64,000 bases of DNA from Ficedula albicollis (taxonomy: Eukaryota > Chordata > Aves > Passeriformes > Muscicapidae). Under the pieces are notes generated by a model. That model made no database searches, was not told where the DNA came from, and saw only the letters and a list, made by a program, of their open reading frames with translations. The translations under genes were made by a program, and so were the position numbers. Each line of letters begins with the position of its first letter. Within the stretch, counting starts at the first letter, position 1. This document shows positions 1 through 37,629 of the stretch, piece by piece. The stretch spans positions 6,645,814-6,709,813 of the forward strand of contig NC_021684.1 of the NCBI RefSeq assembly GCF_000247815.1, in the 5' to 3' direction.

Positions 1-68
1 GATGACCTTGATGAGCCGAACTGAACCATTTCGGGCTTTGGCAAAAAAGTCCCTTAATTCTGTGGTGG
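1..68 (-). CDS. TWF2: TWF2 (twinfilin-2), partial: 5' part of coding exon 2
   Basis: Read on the minus strand, this segment follows a splice acceptor (ttctttcag, plus positions 69-77) and encodes TTELRDFFAKARNGSVRLIK followed by VI. That is the start of the first ADF-homology domain of twinfilin, just after the conserved MAHQTGIHA leader. The reading of FFAKARNGSVRLIKV is closer to TWF2 than to TWF1 as I recall them. Twinfilins bind actin monomers and cap filament barbed ends in the cytoplasm. The exon enters in phase 1, completing an Ala codon, and runs off the left edge. The short exon 1 with the start codon is not visible in 69-9052; it may lie in the C run at 9053-10004. TWF2 lies head-to-head with PPM1M, as in human. 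Confidence 0.88.
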
Positions 69-3000
69 CTGAAAGAACCAAAAACATGGTGATCAGATTT
101 AGCAATCAAAGCAGATGCTGGGTTGCTCAATGACTGACCAGAAAGGGACCAACTTGGCAGGATAGAAATGTAAAAACTTTTTTAAAAAAATTAAATCTGA
201 TGCCAAAAAATTTATAATAAAAAATAACAATAATACAAAACCCAAAAAGCTGGGAGAGAAGTGCTGCGTCTCCCTGAGGTGTCAGAGTTAAACAGCAGCT
301 GGGAGCACATGTGATCCAGAGAACCTGATACTTGGCCTGGGTGAACATAATCACCCAAATTTAGACGATGGCTGGGCCAGTGCAGGCAGGGAGAGCTCAA
401 GTGACAAGCTGATTTGCTTCACAGAGCAGCAGGGCTGGCACAGGGTGGCTGGAGGATGTCCTGACAGGCTGTGATGTCCTGGGCTTGTGACACACGGCAG
501 GATGCTGCTCCCAAGAGGCTGGGAACCAGCACAACTCCAAACTGGAGATGCTGGTTTGAAGCTGAGCCCATGGGGAAGGGAAAGGCAACAGCCCCAGGGT
601 TTTGCTCTGGAGCTGGCAGGGCTTGGATTGCAGAAGGCGTTTCGGGGAGCATTCCTCCTCATCCCTCTCCCTGAGCACCAGGCAAAGTTAGCCAGTCTCC
701 AGCATCCTGGAGGCACTGGATGTTGAAGGAGCAGCCCACAGCCAGCACTGGAGGCTCCATCTGCCCACCCTGGAAGCACCAGTGGCACAGAGCTCCCCGT
801 GTCACCCGGGACATCTCCGTGTGAAGGCAAAGCCCAGCAGGTGTGGCTGCGAGCGCCAACCTCAACAAGGATCATCTCCTGGCCTGGCTCCCCCTAAAGC
901 CACCCAAGCCCTTTGCTGGATGCAGCAAAGGGGGCCCTGTGAGTTCAAAGCTGCTATCCTTGTTAGAAATGCTCAAGAAACTGGTGTTGCAAAGATTGGA
1001 GACCTGGGCAGACACCCCTTAGCCCACACCAGGAATGTCCATCAGCAGCCCCTCCATTCCTGGTGCTTTGCTGTGCCAAAAGAGCCAGCAGCAGGAAGGA
1101 ACCTGGAGCCCGAGAGCATCCACACCCAAGGCACTTGGCAGAGGAAGCCATCCCTACAAAAACCGTATCCATTCCCTGAGTACCACCCTGGCACAGTCCC
1201 AGGAGTAGCCTCGATGTTATCCAGCACAAGGGACATGGGTGGCCAGCGACTGTCACCCAGGGGTGCCCTCAGTCCCCTGCAGGCAGACCCTAGGCTGGGG
1301 CACTGCCTGCAGCTCCTCCAGCCCCGAGGGAGGAGGAATCCCTGGGCAGCTCCCAGGAAACTCCTGCCTGTCCCCCACAAGTGACACCTGTGTGATGAAT
1401 CTGCTCCCCCAGCTCACAGCCTGCCCTGAGCAGAGGGCAGGGGGGCTTCTCCCTCCACGGACAGAAGAGACACATGAGGAAGAGCTCCCAGGCTGACTCC
1501 CTGCAGGCAGCAGCTCCCACACAAACCCAGAGATGCCATCCTGGCAGGACCCTGCAGGAACGGGTGCACAGACACCCCAGCAAAGGCACGACACTCCTTA
1601 ATGGCATTTCAGGGGACAAACAGAAGGTTTGCTGGTGCAATCCCACCACAAGTGTGCTCCCTCCAACAAGCATCAAGGCATGTACCTCTCCCAGCTCCCA
1701 GAGCAGACATTCCCAGTGCCAGCTGGGAGCTCAGCCTGCTCCTGCTGTGCCCAACCAAGGATCCTCTGGTATTTTTAGCCCCTTTCCCCATTGAGAGTGG
1801 CTGTTTCCTTCTGGCATCATCTGTGGTTATTGCACACACACAAGGCGGAAGAGGAAGAGAAAAAGACATTTATACACCCAGGAAACCTCATGCAGGAGAC
1901 AAAAGCTCTTAGTAAGTATTAAATTTCACCAATTCCTGTAACACTGCAAAACTATGAGAGAATAAAATTGCTATTTGATGTTTCTATAGCATCAGCTTCA
2001 GAGAAGAAATAGGAAAGCTCTGGCAGCACTAATCAGCTTGCAAATCCCTCCAGTCTGACTCCACCCTTTCCAGAACCCAAAGGCAGGTGGGGAGGTGCTG
2101 GAAAACCAGGAATTGGGAAAAATGCAACCCTGTAGCCCACTTGGAACTGCCAGGAGTGCCCTGAAGATCAACAGCTGAGAGGATTTGCAGTTGAGTGGCT
2201 GACAAGTGACAGCCAAGCACTGGGGTGTGTGTAGGTACCACGGGGCTGAGGAAAAGCCTGGATGCTGCCAGAGAAGCCGAGTGCACCACAGGAAATACCA
2301 CAAGGTCTTCCAAGGAGGGAGACTATTCCCAGAGGAGACAGCAGCAAAGCTTTCAAAAAAAAAAAAAAGACTTCAGAGGGAGCTTGCAAGATTGTTCTGT
2401 TGATTTTTTTAAAATCAATTTTCATTTATATAAAAACACCAGAGTGTCTCCAAAGTTCCCTTCTGCCTCTCACAATGCAGAGCCAAGAGCCAGTGAGGAG
2501 GGAGAGCAATAAACCAGGAAAGGTTTGAGCACGAGATCAGCAACTGCTTCATTACAGCATGATTACAGCTTAATTGGCACAGCAGGCTCGACAAGATGGC
2601 TTGTGTGCCTGAAATATTAACAGAGAAGTCCAGAGTCGTCTCTGGAGGAAGAGCTGGAGGAGACCTCACCCTGGAGATGGTGCCTCATGGCATCCTCTGC
2701 CAGGAAGTCTCCAGGATACAACTGAAGAGCTGAAAAACCCACAGGTGAGGAAACCATAAAAACCAAGGGAGAGGGAGGAGCAACAGGGCAGAAGGGACCC
2801 ACACATCCAACTCACCCTCTAGACATGGGTTCCTGGAAAATCCTGGAACAAACAATCCACAAACAAATCCAGTGTGGATCTACTGAGGTCAAGGTGCATG
2901 AGATCCCTCATGCTTTCTCCAGCAGAGCCAGAGACCTGTGGGCTTCGGAGGTCTCAGCTCAGTTCCTAAGTGTGTCCAAGTGTCAGATGCCAGCTTGGGG

Positions 3001-6000
3001 ACACGGTGGTGGTGAACACAAAACCACATGGGTAACTCACTCAGGGAAGTATCAGATGTGGGATTGAGCAAGGTGTCCTGGGCACCTGTGGTGGGGCAGG
3101 TTTATCCACATGTCCATGAACACTTCTGGCAGCTGCAACAGTGCTTCCTGCAGCTCTAAGGTGGGAAGCTAGAGGAGATGCAAGGGTGCACTGGAGAAAA
3201 ATTCACCGTTCTCTCAGCAGACTGGAGAAATGGGCTGGGGAAAAAAGACATAGGATGAAACTCAATAGGAAGCAAAGTACCATAACTGGGGAAATGGACC
3301 AGACAGGGCAGGGCCAGCAGCCCCATAGAGAGGTGGGTCACAAGCCAAGTCCAGGTTAGTCACTTCATGCTGCCACAGGCAGAGTCATTTGTGAAGGGAG
3401 GAACAGGAGCATGAGCACGTTATCTGGTGCTGACAAGGCTGCAGGCACAGCACAAACAGCACACCCAGGCTCAGCATCGTGCAAGGAGCAAGGCACAGCA
3501 CAGACAGCACCTGTGCCAGAGGGCACAGCGTGCAGGAGCCACCAAAGGAACCACAGCTGGTCGGCCCAGGGAATAGAACAAAAATCATGAATAGCTTGTA
3601 CTGGTTTTCCAGCCAGAGACATCAAGAGCCACCTTGGCATTTGGGAAATCTCATGTTGAGGGGACCAAGCCCTATGAAGGACACCATGTCTCTATCCCTG
3701 CCCTGAAAATTGTTGCTGCTTTGAGGCAGCATGAGCTCAGTGGCATCTGAGGAACTTTCTGGCCCTTCTACAAGGCAGCCCTGCTGTTGATCCTCCTGGC
3801 AGACCTGGAGACCCCATTCCAAAATCACCTTCAGCCACTGAGTCCTGCAGCACCTCCCTCTCCCACTTGTTTGTAGGATGCAGATGTGTTGTCCCCTGTT
3901 CACAAGCAACCTGCATTTAGAAGCCAAACAACAGCATGTCCCAGGTCCCCTTGTCCCACACACTCCCAGCCCATTTGGGATGAAGGGCTGAGCAGAGCCA
4001 GCTGATGGCACTGGGCACCCAGGCTGGGCAGCTCACAGTGTGGCAGGGAGGCGATGGCTGGCCAGCAGTGGCCTCCAGGTGGCCCTGACCCCGCAGGCAA
4101 ACAGCCAGAGAAGAATTTGAGCTGGTGGGGAGAGGGCAGGACGGTGCCTCCCCTCTGGCAGCGCTGCCCAAGAGGTGCAGACCAAAGGCTGGGTTCTCCC
4201 AGCTCAGGGAGCAGCAGGGCAGCCAGATCCCTGCACCTGCTGACAGACACGCTGCTTGCAGCCAGAGGACTGCCCTGTGCAGGGATGTGCCTGTTTGGAT
4301 CCTCCCCAGGAGATTCCAGTGCCAGTGAAGCTTGAAGCATCACTCCTGTTTAAACTGCTGAATGACAGTGCTTGTGGGTACCACCCTGCCAAACGCTGTT
4401 CCCAAACTGAGCCTCTTTCTGCTGCTTACAGCCCCAGTTAGCTTCTCTGAGCAGAGCTGGGCTGCAAGGAGCCTGGAGGGGGACAGAGGCAGGGATGACA
4501 GCTGTAGCCAAAGACAGGCCATCTCTCCCTGGGGATGCCAGGGTGGAGCAATCCTGGAGGACAGGGATGGAGGCAGCAGCCACAGCGTGTCCCCTGTGCA
4601 TCCCTCCTCCAGCCTCTCGCCCACTTGCTGGGACAGCAACAGGTTTTGCTTGTTTGACCGTTGCCCATGGCCCCCAGGCAGTGCCCAGCTCCCAGATCAA
4701 TAATACATGCTCCCTGAAACAGATGCCTCTCTCAATACATCAAGTCACCTTGCCCTCCCGACAGGAAACCCGAGCCTCTGGCCATCAATCTTTCATTCCC
4801 TGGACATCATCTCCAACTCTATGTGGCTGCTTCCCTTTCACTGTCCGGGCCACAGCATGCCTGGGATGCAACAGGGGAACTCAGCCAAAAGTCCAGCCAC
4901 AAACCCAGGCAAAACTTGTCCAAGTTCCAGGGATGCTTGGCCAGACAGAAGTCAAGATGGTGATGAATAACATGGTTGTACCTGCATTACTCACACTTTT
5001 CCTGCCCAGGCAGCTCCTAGTCTGGGCATCCAGGAAAAAATACAATTGCAATAGGCACAAAATAGCTTTTGCTGCTGCTAAAACTCCTTCTTTTCAGTCT
5101 GTCCTCCCAGTGTAACTCCGTTATGCAGTGCTGCTCAACTGACTTGCTGCAGAGAGCTTTTCTGCTGATGGACACGGTTGGCCAGTTTAAGCAGTAAGAG
5201 GATTTTATTTCTCACCATGGAAAAAATAAATATGTCCTTGCAGGGAATCTTTTCTGATGAAAAAAGCTACACATGTCAGAAGAAAATAGAAAAAGGGAGC
5301 GGGGTGGAGGAAAAGGGTGCAAGAGAGGAGACAAGCAAAGCTTTTCTCCCAATTTTCTGTGGGGCTAGACTGTATTCCTGCAGGATTTCACAGGGACAGC
5401 TCCTGGTCCTCAGTGCAAATCCTGCCCAGAGACTTTCAGCCACCTGCCTGACATCAGACATTTGCTTCTCAACACCTAATTTTCCAGATGTGCCCAGGAC
5501 CTGTCTTGTCTGCACTTTGCCACCTTGGAGTTATTAATCCCTTCCCTTGCTCCAGGGTAGGCAGCACTCAGCCTGCAGGCAGCATCAGCTGGATGCTGGG
5601 GCAGAGTGGTGGTGCACATGGTCCTTCCTTGCTTGCAGAAGCTGCTGGTTGCTGTGCTGCTCCTTTTCTCTGCCCAGTAAAGGCACCAGCAGAGCACTGG
5701 TTTGTGCATTGGAGGGGGCAAGCACCCAGGCACAGACCCTGGCCACAGTCTCACTGCATTTTGTCTCTCACTGCACATTTTGCAAAAGATTTTCTCCATC
5801 GCATCACTTTAGGTGCTTGACTTCAGAGGGTTTGACATCTCAGGGCATTTATCTGGTCTAACACTGGTCCTGCCACTCTGGCCATCCTGACATGCCCTGC
5901 ACTTGGATATGGGCCATACCCCCAGTGGGCACCAACCTCCAAGGTTTTCTCCAGAAAAGGTACTGGGTCTGGCTCCCCAAAAATATCCTTGGAGCAGCCC

Positions 6001-8550
6001 AGGGCCCTCTGTTCCACGTGAATAAAAAGGGCCATGAACCAGCCATGCCTTCTCCTTCTCCTTTGCTGATGGCACTTTGTGACATGTCTCTGCTTAGGGG
6101 GTGCCTCCAGCACTCCAAAGCTGCCCCCCAAATTTGTGCATCCAGGTGCCTCAGGAGCCAGTGCTGCCTCCCAGCACAGCCAGAGGAGAGGGGCTAAGGA
6201 TGTAGTGGATGGGCAGAGAAGGTGCTTCTTTCTTCTCACCAGAGAGCCAGGAAGCCACCTGCTTTCCATGGAGACTTTCGCAGATCCAGCAACTCCTGTG
6301 TCCCACCTCACCGCTCTTTTTACACCCATCTGACAGCATTCCTGCCCATGTGCACCATGGTTATGCTTCTCCTGAAGCAAACATCCACTCCTAGCAGATG
6401 TGCTCCCAAAGCAAGACCCACACCTGGCAGGCAGCTCAGCTGTGGATGGGAGCAAAGGTCCTCTCCTATTCCCAGATCTTGCTGTCTCCCCCAGAAAAAG
6501 TAGTGACTAAATTCTATTTTTGGGTTGAAGAAACAAACGCATTTGATTTCTCTACTTTCTAGATGAAAAAAAAAAAAATACACTCTAAGAGACTTCCGAT
6601 CTCTAGATGAAAAAAAAAATACACTCTAAGAGACTTTTTCTCTCTATCCAGTGGTCTTGAAAGAGATCCCAGAAGCAACTGAAAGCAGATGACCTCCCAC
6701 CAGCATCAAAGCCCTGGTTCAGCATCGCCTTCCCAAGGTTCTAAGCTCAGGAAGCAAATGCTGTTCCAATCTAATGACACTCGGAGAAAAACAGGGACTG
6801 CAAAAACACTCAATGAATCCTCCCAGCTGCAGCTAAAAAGCAGGTTTCCAGCCCCAGGAAGCCCACAGCACCCTTTGATAGCTTCCAACCACCTCCCCAG
6901 CCTGGCAGTCTCCATGGCAGCCTGGTTTTCTTGCCAGCATCTTCAAGAGAGCTGCCTGGGATACCTAAAAAAAATAATAATTAGCCTCTTGCCCCTGCAT
7001 GAATGGCTTAGGCTTAATTGCACTCTCTGACAGCCCAGCTCTCACTGCATCACTTCCCCTCCACCTGTTTCTCCCCAGAAGCTGGGATGATGTGGGAGTA
7101 TCACAGCAGGGGCTGCTCCAGGGGTTCCCCACCACCACGTCATCCTGCCTCACACAGATCTAGCACAGCGTCAAGCAAAATCCCTCCTCAGCTTGTCTGC
7201 AACCTCCCCTAAGCCAGCCACAGCATCTCATCAGAATTCCCCTGGGAGCAGATGTCTTCCTGAAAATATGGGAGAAATAGTAATGAAAAAACAGAAAATG
7301 CTGGGTGCACACAAAGATAACAAGGCCACAAAAACCAGGAACAGGTGAACAATCCCTCCTCCTCGGCAAACAACAGACCTCAGCGCCTCAGCAGAGGGGA
7401 TGAAAGTAGCCGTGGGATTGCTATTCCTCATTTGGTATGGAATTTGCTGTTTGCTGAACAAACAGAATTGTTTCAACTACTGTGACCAGGTGGGGCAGAC
7501 TGAAATATCCCAAACCCACCTTAGTGGGGGGTTCCCTTAAAGCCTGGAGCACCGCAGTTGTGCATCGCAGGTGTCGGAGGGGCAGATTTGCATTCAGAGA
7601 GGAAACAGCAGCTTCCCGGAAGAGAGACGGCACAACAGGGCATGGAGAGAGAACCCAGAGATGCCCAAGGTGCTGCCACAGCAAGATCACCCAACATAAG
7701 CTATTTTCCATAACCACAGGGAGGCTTTGACACCAGCCCCAGCCCAGCAATCTGCTGCCAGGGCTCATCAGCTCCGTCCCCACCCTGCACCGCTGCAGCT
7801 CCTTGGGGAAGTCGAGTCCCTTCCCCTTTCCCGCTGACAGGGCACGTCACGTCCTACAGGCAACCCCACGGTGACTCCCAGCACTGGGCACAGCTTGCCA
7901 AGCAGTGGGCAACCAAGGTCAGCGAAGGTTAGTGCTCTCAGAGAGAGCCAAGCTGGCACATCTCCCTCCCTGGCAGCTGCAGGGTGCTGGGAAGGACCAG
8001 CACCAGCAGCACAGGAGCAGCCAGGCATGGCCAGCAAGCAACAGGCGGCAGTCTCTGGGGGCACACAGTGCAACAGCCCCTGCCTGCCCAAACCCCATGG
8101 ACAGCTCTGCACAGTGGGGCCAGCATACCCAGAGCTCAGGGGTCCCTCCTGCTGATTTTTAGCTTTTTAAATTATTGCTGGATTTTTACAAAACAAGGGA
8201 GATTTAATTAGAGGCTGAACTTCAGGATCTCAGCTTAAGCCAGTAGTGATGAACCTGAACCCAAATGCCATCAACAACCACCAGCTCTCCTGAGCAAGAG
8301 CAGGAGAAACATCCAAGCATCATCACCGGCCACTTGTCAGCTACAGCCCCTCCAGAAGCAACTGGAGGGGAAGGATGTTCTCGACCACGCTGTAGGAACA
8401 AGGATGCTCACGGCACGAAGGACCAGCAGCACAAAGTCCTACCCCGGCAGAAAGGCGCTAACCGGAGGGAGCTGCGAGGCCAATGTCCCAGCTGCATTCA
8501 CACCCGACCTCGCAGAGCAGGGCTCCGGGGGCAGCTGCTCTCACATCCCT
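69..8550. other. Non-coding: TWF2 intron 1 and/or TWF2-PPM1M intergenic DNA
   Basis: No open frame here resembles a known protein and none is bounded by credible splice sites. The sequence is moderately GC-rich and unique-looking, with short A runs (about 2355-2368 and 6560-6620). I see no CR1, LTR or tRNA signature. It should contain TWF2 intron 1, because exon 2 ends at 68 and exon 1 has to be upstream of it on the minus strand, that is, to the right. Confidence 0.6.
6558..6636. repeat. Two-copy direct repeat, period 44 bp
   Basis: The segment starting tctagatg, followed by an A run and acactctaagagactt, occurs at 6558 and again at 6602. The copies differ mainly in A-run length (13 versus 10 A). 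Confidence 0.9.
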
Positions 8551-8552
8551 GC

Positions 8553-8617
8553 TCGCATATTGATTCGTTACATAAATTATGCAGCACCTCTACTCCTGAT
8601 TAATATTGCTAATTGAG
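8553..8617. promoter_or_regulatory. AT-rich island with homeodomain-type motifs upstream of PPM1M
   Basis: An AT-rich patch (cataaattatg, gattaatattgctaattgag) sits immediately left of a GC-rich CpG block. TAAT and ATTA cores recur within about 65 bp. It looks like a conserved non-coding element, but this rests on composition and motifs only. Confidence 0.25.
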
Positions 8618-16193
<7,576 letters not shown>

Positions 16194-17330
16194 CTGTCAG
16201 CATCTCTGTGTTCCCTTACTGTGGTGCTGTTCATCATCAGCCTGAGACTGAGGGATTTCTGCTGCACATGTGTACACTCTCTTCCAGCAAAACCATTTGC
16301 AGTGAAACCTGAAATGCACAGCTAGCACTTGCCACAGTATGAACGAGATTAGCTCCTTAACAACATGCAAGAGAAGAACAGTGGGCAACAAATCACTCCC
16401 CCTTCTCATTGTTGGACCAAGGAGAACCTGCAAAGGGGGCCATGCAGGCCAAAGGGCACTTTTTCCAAGATTTTTGCGGTACAGTGACGCTCAAATCCGT
16501 ACTTCTACTGATCCCTCTCCCTTTTTAATATTGAACAATAAGGATCAATTGAGATCCAGCCAGTCTGAAGAGCTGGCTTTTAATCAGACTTGAACTAAGC
16601 TGAACTGGATGCATAAGCTAAAGCGTCTCTCGTATCCATTTGCTGTAACGTGAGAGGTGCTGAAAACCTGGGAGCTGCTGCCAAGACAGCATTGGGCACA
16701 GCTGTGCCTGTGGCATGGGAATGCTGGAGCAGTAGCCCAGACCTCTTGAGACAGTTGCCATTTGTGGGCAGCACCACCTCAAACCCAGAGGATGGAGCCA
16801 GGTGAAGCTTCACCCTGGTGTACAGAAGCCTCCTGTGCAAAGATACATGCCTTACTCTTATTTAAGAACACTGAAGTGCATTAGTAACAGTGTACAGATT
16901 TCTAACAAATCTTAATCCCACACTTGCTGACACTTTGTCTATTCAGGTCATTTCTGGTAGCAAAGCAGGTTTTGTAGCAGCAGCACTGATGAGAATCAAG
17001 GTGTTTCAGTGCATCAGCTGATTGAGTAGAAGAGCTCCAAGTAAAATAAAACCGGTTTGTTGCAATTTGTCTGCAGTGCTGAATCTCAAGCACTCATTCC
17101 AGCAGAAACAGTGCAGCACACACAGCAGAGTTGTCTTAAACTCTTGAGGATCTGCTTCCCAATTTGTTTATTAGCTAGGCAAATTCGGTCTGGACAAGCT
17201 CCCCACTTTGGTTTTCATTACTTATTATTCAAGTTCCAGGATTCCCTAGAGGAGCAGCCAAACCCCAGTGAGTGTTTAAGTTCTGCAAGGATGAAAGTCC
17301 AAATAAAAGTACTTTTTTTTTTTTCCCATG
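16194..17330 (+). terminator. PPM1M 3' UTR with candidate poly(A) signals
   Basis: This is non-coding sequence following the TGA. Two AATAAA hexamers occur in sense, at 17045-17050 and 17302-17307; the second is followed by a T run at about 17312-17324. Either could be the cleavage signal. Confidence 0.5.
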
Positions 17331-18084
17331 CATCTTACTGTGGTGTTATTCCTGCTGGGGATTTTACACAGATCTGGGCTGGAGGAAAACAGCCTCAGAA
17401 AATCACTGGGGAATTTTTGCTTTTAATTTGTCTTTGCTTGTCACCAGAACATCCCCTTACCGGAACTGCTGCAGGGGCTTGGTGCCAAAAGATTATTTCC
17501 TGCACTGGGAGGAAAGTCCTCCCAGGAATGGGGCAGCCTTCTCAGCTATCTGCTCGTAGTTTAAGCAAGGGGTAGAATAAGTAACATTTCTCTCCAGCTT
17601 CACTTTCCCCCATCCTCCTAAGTTTGACCTGAAAACAATGTACATGAGGATTCATTTATGGTAATGATACTGGCTGCTGTCCTCCCTTCAGTAGATGTAA
17701 CACATTTATATGCATTAACTGTAACAATCCAAGATTCCTTACTCAAATCCAGCAAGTCATTTTCTCATCTTCTTGCTGAGAAAAAGCTCAGCTTTTCCAT
17801 CCAGACCACAGGCTGCTGTAAACGCCTCTTTACCTAGGGCACCAAGCTCCATATGTAGCTATCACAAGGCTTCCCTATCCTGATACATTCATAGGCAAAA
17901 AAAAACCCCTCTTAAAATGGGCAATTTATGGAGGGGTAACCTCAAAGAATCATGATTTCCACTACAGAATTCCTGACTCCAAAACAAAGGGAGATTTTAA
18001 AAAATGGGTGAGTTTAACATTCCCCCTCTAAGAAACCAGCAAGTTGTATCACACTGGACAAACGCAGAATTTACAGCACTCAAG
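17331..18084. other. Spacer between convergent PPM1M and WDR82
   Basis: This gap lies between the candidate poly(A) sites of the two convergent genes. I see no gene, repeat or RNA in it. Confidence 0.4.
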
Positions 18085-21000
18085 TGGTCTCTCTACAAAA
18101 TATTTATTTGTCACAGCCACAACATTGAATTCTCCACATAGGTAGTATTTTGTGACAAAGCATAATGTGACTTTATGTATTTACACTCACTAGCAGATAC
18201 CACTGAGGAGTCCAACTCCCTATAGCAGCTCACGACCACAGAGACCAGTTTCTGAAAGGCTCACCAGGTTCCTGCCCCTGACCCAAAACCAAGGTGAAGT
18301 CTCTTAAAGTGCTAATACAGCCGAGAGGCATTGGAAAAGGTACCCTGCTGCTTCCAGATTTGTCACTCAACTGCTCCTGCACCCTCCAAAGCAGGGATTG
18401 GGGCACGAATCCAGGACCTGGGAGCTCCAATTAAGTAATAAAAATCTTTCAAGACTGACTTGGAGGATGACACCTGAAATCTCCTACAGGCCAGGCAGAC
18501 ATGCTCAGCCGCCACCACACTGCTTACTTAGAGGTGGGATCTTGAGTCTCATTTCCCCCTTGTTGTGAAAAAAGGTCTTTACTTCATCCCAAAGAACATG
18601 GGGGGATTTACACATCAGATTTGGAGGAGGAATGTTGTTTGCTGCTTGGCCATTCTGTCAGACCTGGGAAGGCTGTTTTTCAATCAGATCTGTTTCTCAT
18701 TAGCTGGCGGCCCCAAAGACTATAGGAATTGCAGCCCTGAGACTCCTAGAGAAGCACGTAGAAGTGGAAAGCTAAAAGCTTTATTCACCTTTCCTGTCCA
18801 ACTGTCTGAAACACAATCCTCAAGTTCCCTAACACTTGGCACATTCCCCTCTCTTAAAGCCAGATGGAAAGCACTCCATGATACAGCAAGAGAGATGTCT
18901 CTGCCTGTGTGAGTGGCAGTGGACCCTGGGAAGGCGCTCAGCTCCCACCCTGAACAGAGAACTAGTGCTGTTGTATCTGAGCCTGAACATCCCTCTTCAC
19001 TCCAGAGAGCCACTGATGTGCTTGTGTGTGTAGCCTCCTAAACCACTCCTCTGGTTCCCTTTTCCTTCAACATTCCATGCCACAACATACCATGTTTTAC
19101 AACACTGCAAGAAGAGAGCTGAACAACAACTTCTAGACAAGTGCTCAAAACCACATTAACAAAGAGCTTTTATAGAATAAAAGACTTCCAAATGCTTCCC
19201 TGTGAAAAGTAACAAGGAATATGGCCAGAGGCCATCTGCTCGCTTCCTCAGGCAAAAGACTTGAAAAACCTCAAAGATAATTTACTACTGGACGAAGTTT
19301 GACTGTTGGAACACACTACAAACCCCAATTATCTGTATTTTACAAAGCACTGCAAATACCAACAAAGGTAAAATAGCACCAAGCAGGCTGAAATGCAACA
19401 CTGCTGAGTTCAAGTGACTGGGGCCCAAGAAAACCATCTTCTGCATGGGACAGTTTTATTTACAGGCGATGGTGGGACAGCACAGGAAGAGGGGTGGCAT
19501 GAACCTCTTATGTGCATCTCCAGCAGCAGGCCTGTGAGTAGCAGAGGGAAAGCATCCACCAACCCTGCTGGAGGAGGCAAACTCACATGGCAGACCTGTG
19601 GTTAGAAATGCTGTGTGGCAGCAGCAGCAGCAGAGCCACAAGCACAGCACAGATGGAGCACCACGGTGTGAGCCTGCCCTGTGTGGGCAGTGCTCTGACC
19701 TGAACAGACCCAGCAGAGCAGAAATGCTCAGTGCCCATGCCCTGCTCTTAGCACAGCACCTTTCCATGGAAGGAGGGAAAAAAATGCAAAAGGCAAAACA
19801 GAAACAGCTGTTCTACAAGGCATTTACTTTTCCAGAGAGTCATGATGTGAACTGTATACAGCTGAGATGAACTTTGCTGCAATGGGAACATCAGGACAAC
19901 TGACCTAAGGAAAGCACTCCAGCATGGTTTGCCAGTATGGAGTGGCACTGGAGAGCAGAGAGAACATGCCCATTATTGTCTTGTCACCTTGCCAGCTTCT
20001 CGTATTTCTGAGCACGGAAGCACATGTGACTGGGCAAGGGAAAGAACAGACTTCCCAAGCTGTGACCCAGCACAAACCCAAGTGTGTTTGGAAAGGCAAG
20101 AATACTGTGAAAGCTACATTTTCACCAGGCCTGTCCCAGCTTGCTGGTGGATGCATTCCATTGAAGCAGCATTTCAGGAAAAAGAAACTGGAACTGGGCT
20201 TGAAGACCAGCCTGCCAGCTTTCCTGTGCTACAAGCCCCTGAGGCAGGAGAGAATGTCCCTCCCTATCTCTCTGCCGAGTCAGCACATTCATGCCTATGA
20301 TTTTTAAAATTAATTTCTGAAGACACCATCTGACAAAGGATGCATTACTCTTTTGGGGCTGTCACTGGAAACCTGCAGACCAGTACCAAACTGTGTGATG
20401 GACTATCCACACATCAGTTTTATCAACAAAGGGATACCGGTCTCAGCACATTCATGCCTATGATTTTTAAAATTAATTTCTGAAGACACCATCTGACAAA
20501 GGATGCATTACTCTTTTGGGGCTGTCACTGGAAACCTGCAGACCAGTACCAAACTGTGTGATGGACTATCCACACAAGCCTGGTGTGGGATGAATTTCAT
20601 GGAGCTTATTTACAGACCAGGGGGCAGAAAAACTGCATCAGTGAAAGTAAACAGCCTAGACACCTCACATTACTGGCCCACATCATATTCTTTTATATCT
20701 AAAAGTAAAAAAATATGGCCCATTCCCACTGCCCACCCACCCCATGATATTTACAAGTAAGATCAGCCAAGATGGTACATAAGGAAGATACACAGGCAGA
20801 CTGTGCTTTCAGTCTCAGTGTGGTTTCTCCATCTTCCTGCTGACAGACTCCTTTATTGCTCAGGACACTGGCCGGACCTCAGCAATGCTGTCTACGCCTC
20901 CAGGATGTTGACACAGCAAACAGCAGGGAGGCTTTGGCAACCTCTGACAGTGGATGAAACCTGTGCAGATGCACACTAAATTGCCAAAAAAAAAAAGATG

Positions 21001-21569
21001 ACAAGATGTATGAGGTACATTCACAGCTACCCACACTTCTGGTGCATGTTCCACTGCAAGAGAATCCAGCATCTGCCGTTGAAAACTGTCAGTGTTCACA
21101 TTTGGCACAGAAGTACTTGCATCTGTGGACTGCAGTGAAACCAAAGATCCCAGACGTTAAAAACATGCACTTATGGAAAGGAACTGCACGCTCCACGTTG
21201 GAACATCAATAGCCTTGTGCACTTACAGCAGGAAAACACATAATTACAGCTTTAAAAAATGCCACAAACATTTTGTAGATAAAACAGACTTCACGGCTCT
21301 AAGAAATTAACACTGTGTCAGTTCCACCTTGGGCTAAAGCCTGCTGGGCATGGACTGGAAGGTAAGAACTTGTAGCATGCTGCTTTTTGAGCGTGCCAGG
21401 AGGCCCAGAGGAGCAGTCCTCACAACGGAATGCTGTAGATAAAGGTAAGACATGGAAAATATGCAGGAACAGGAACACAGTCTAGGAGATGTAGGGAATT
21501 CCAAAACTATGCTTGCAATGACTTGCTGCTGTTAGCAGTGCAGGAGCCATCCAACAGCAGCCACAGGAA
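18085..21569 (-). terminator. WDR82 long 3' UTR
   Basis: Downstream of the WDR82 stop on the minus strand, AATAAA hexamers (TTTATT on the plus strand) occur at 20852-20857, 19455-19460, 18780-18785 and 18103-18108. The last would give a 3' UTR of about 3.5 kb, in the range of the long WDR82 3' UTR I recall from mammals. Several shorter isoforms are possible. A 163-bp period duplication lies inside it. Confidence 0.5.
20280..20574. repeat. Two-copy direct repeat, period 163 bp, in the WDR82 3' UTR
   Basis: About 134 bases starting tcagcacattcatgcctatg at 20280 recur from 20443, apparently without mismatches, ending gactatccacaca in both. Copy 1 has 29 extra bases before copy 2 begins. Confidence 0.92.

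Positions 21570-37629
<16,060 letters not shown>

Noticed and set aside
351..1384. Several open frames of 100-200 codons in 0.35-1.4 kb on both strands
   Set aside because: They overlap each other on both strands, are low-complexity in GC-rich DNA, and have no recognisable domain or credible splice structure.
3420..3530. gcacagcac-rich stretch as a possible tandem array
   Set aside because: The spacing is irregular and the units differ too much. There are no regular spacers, so it is neither a CRISPR nor a clean minisatellite.
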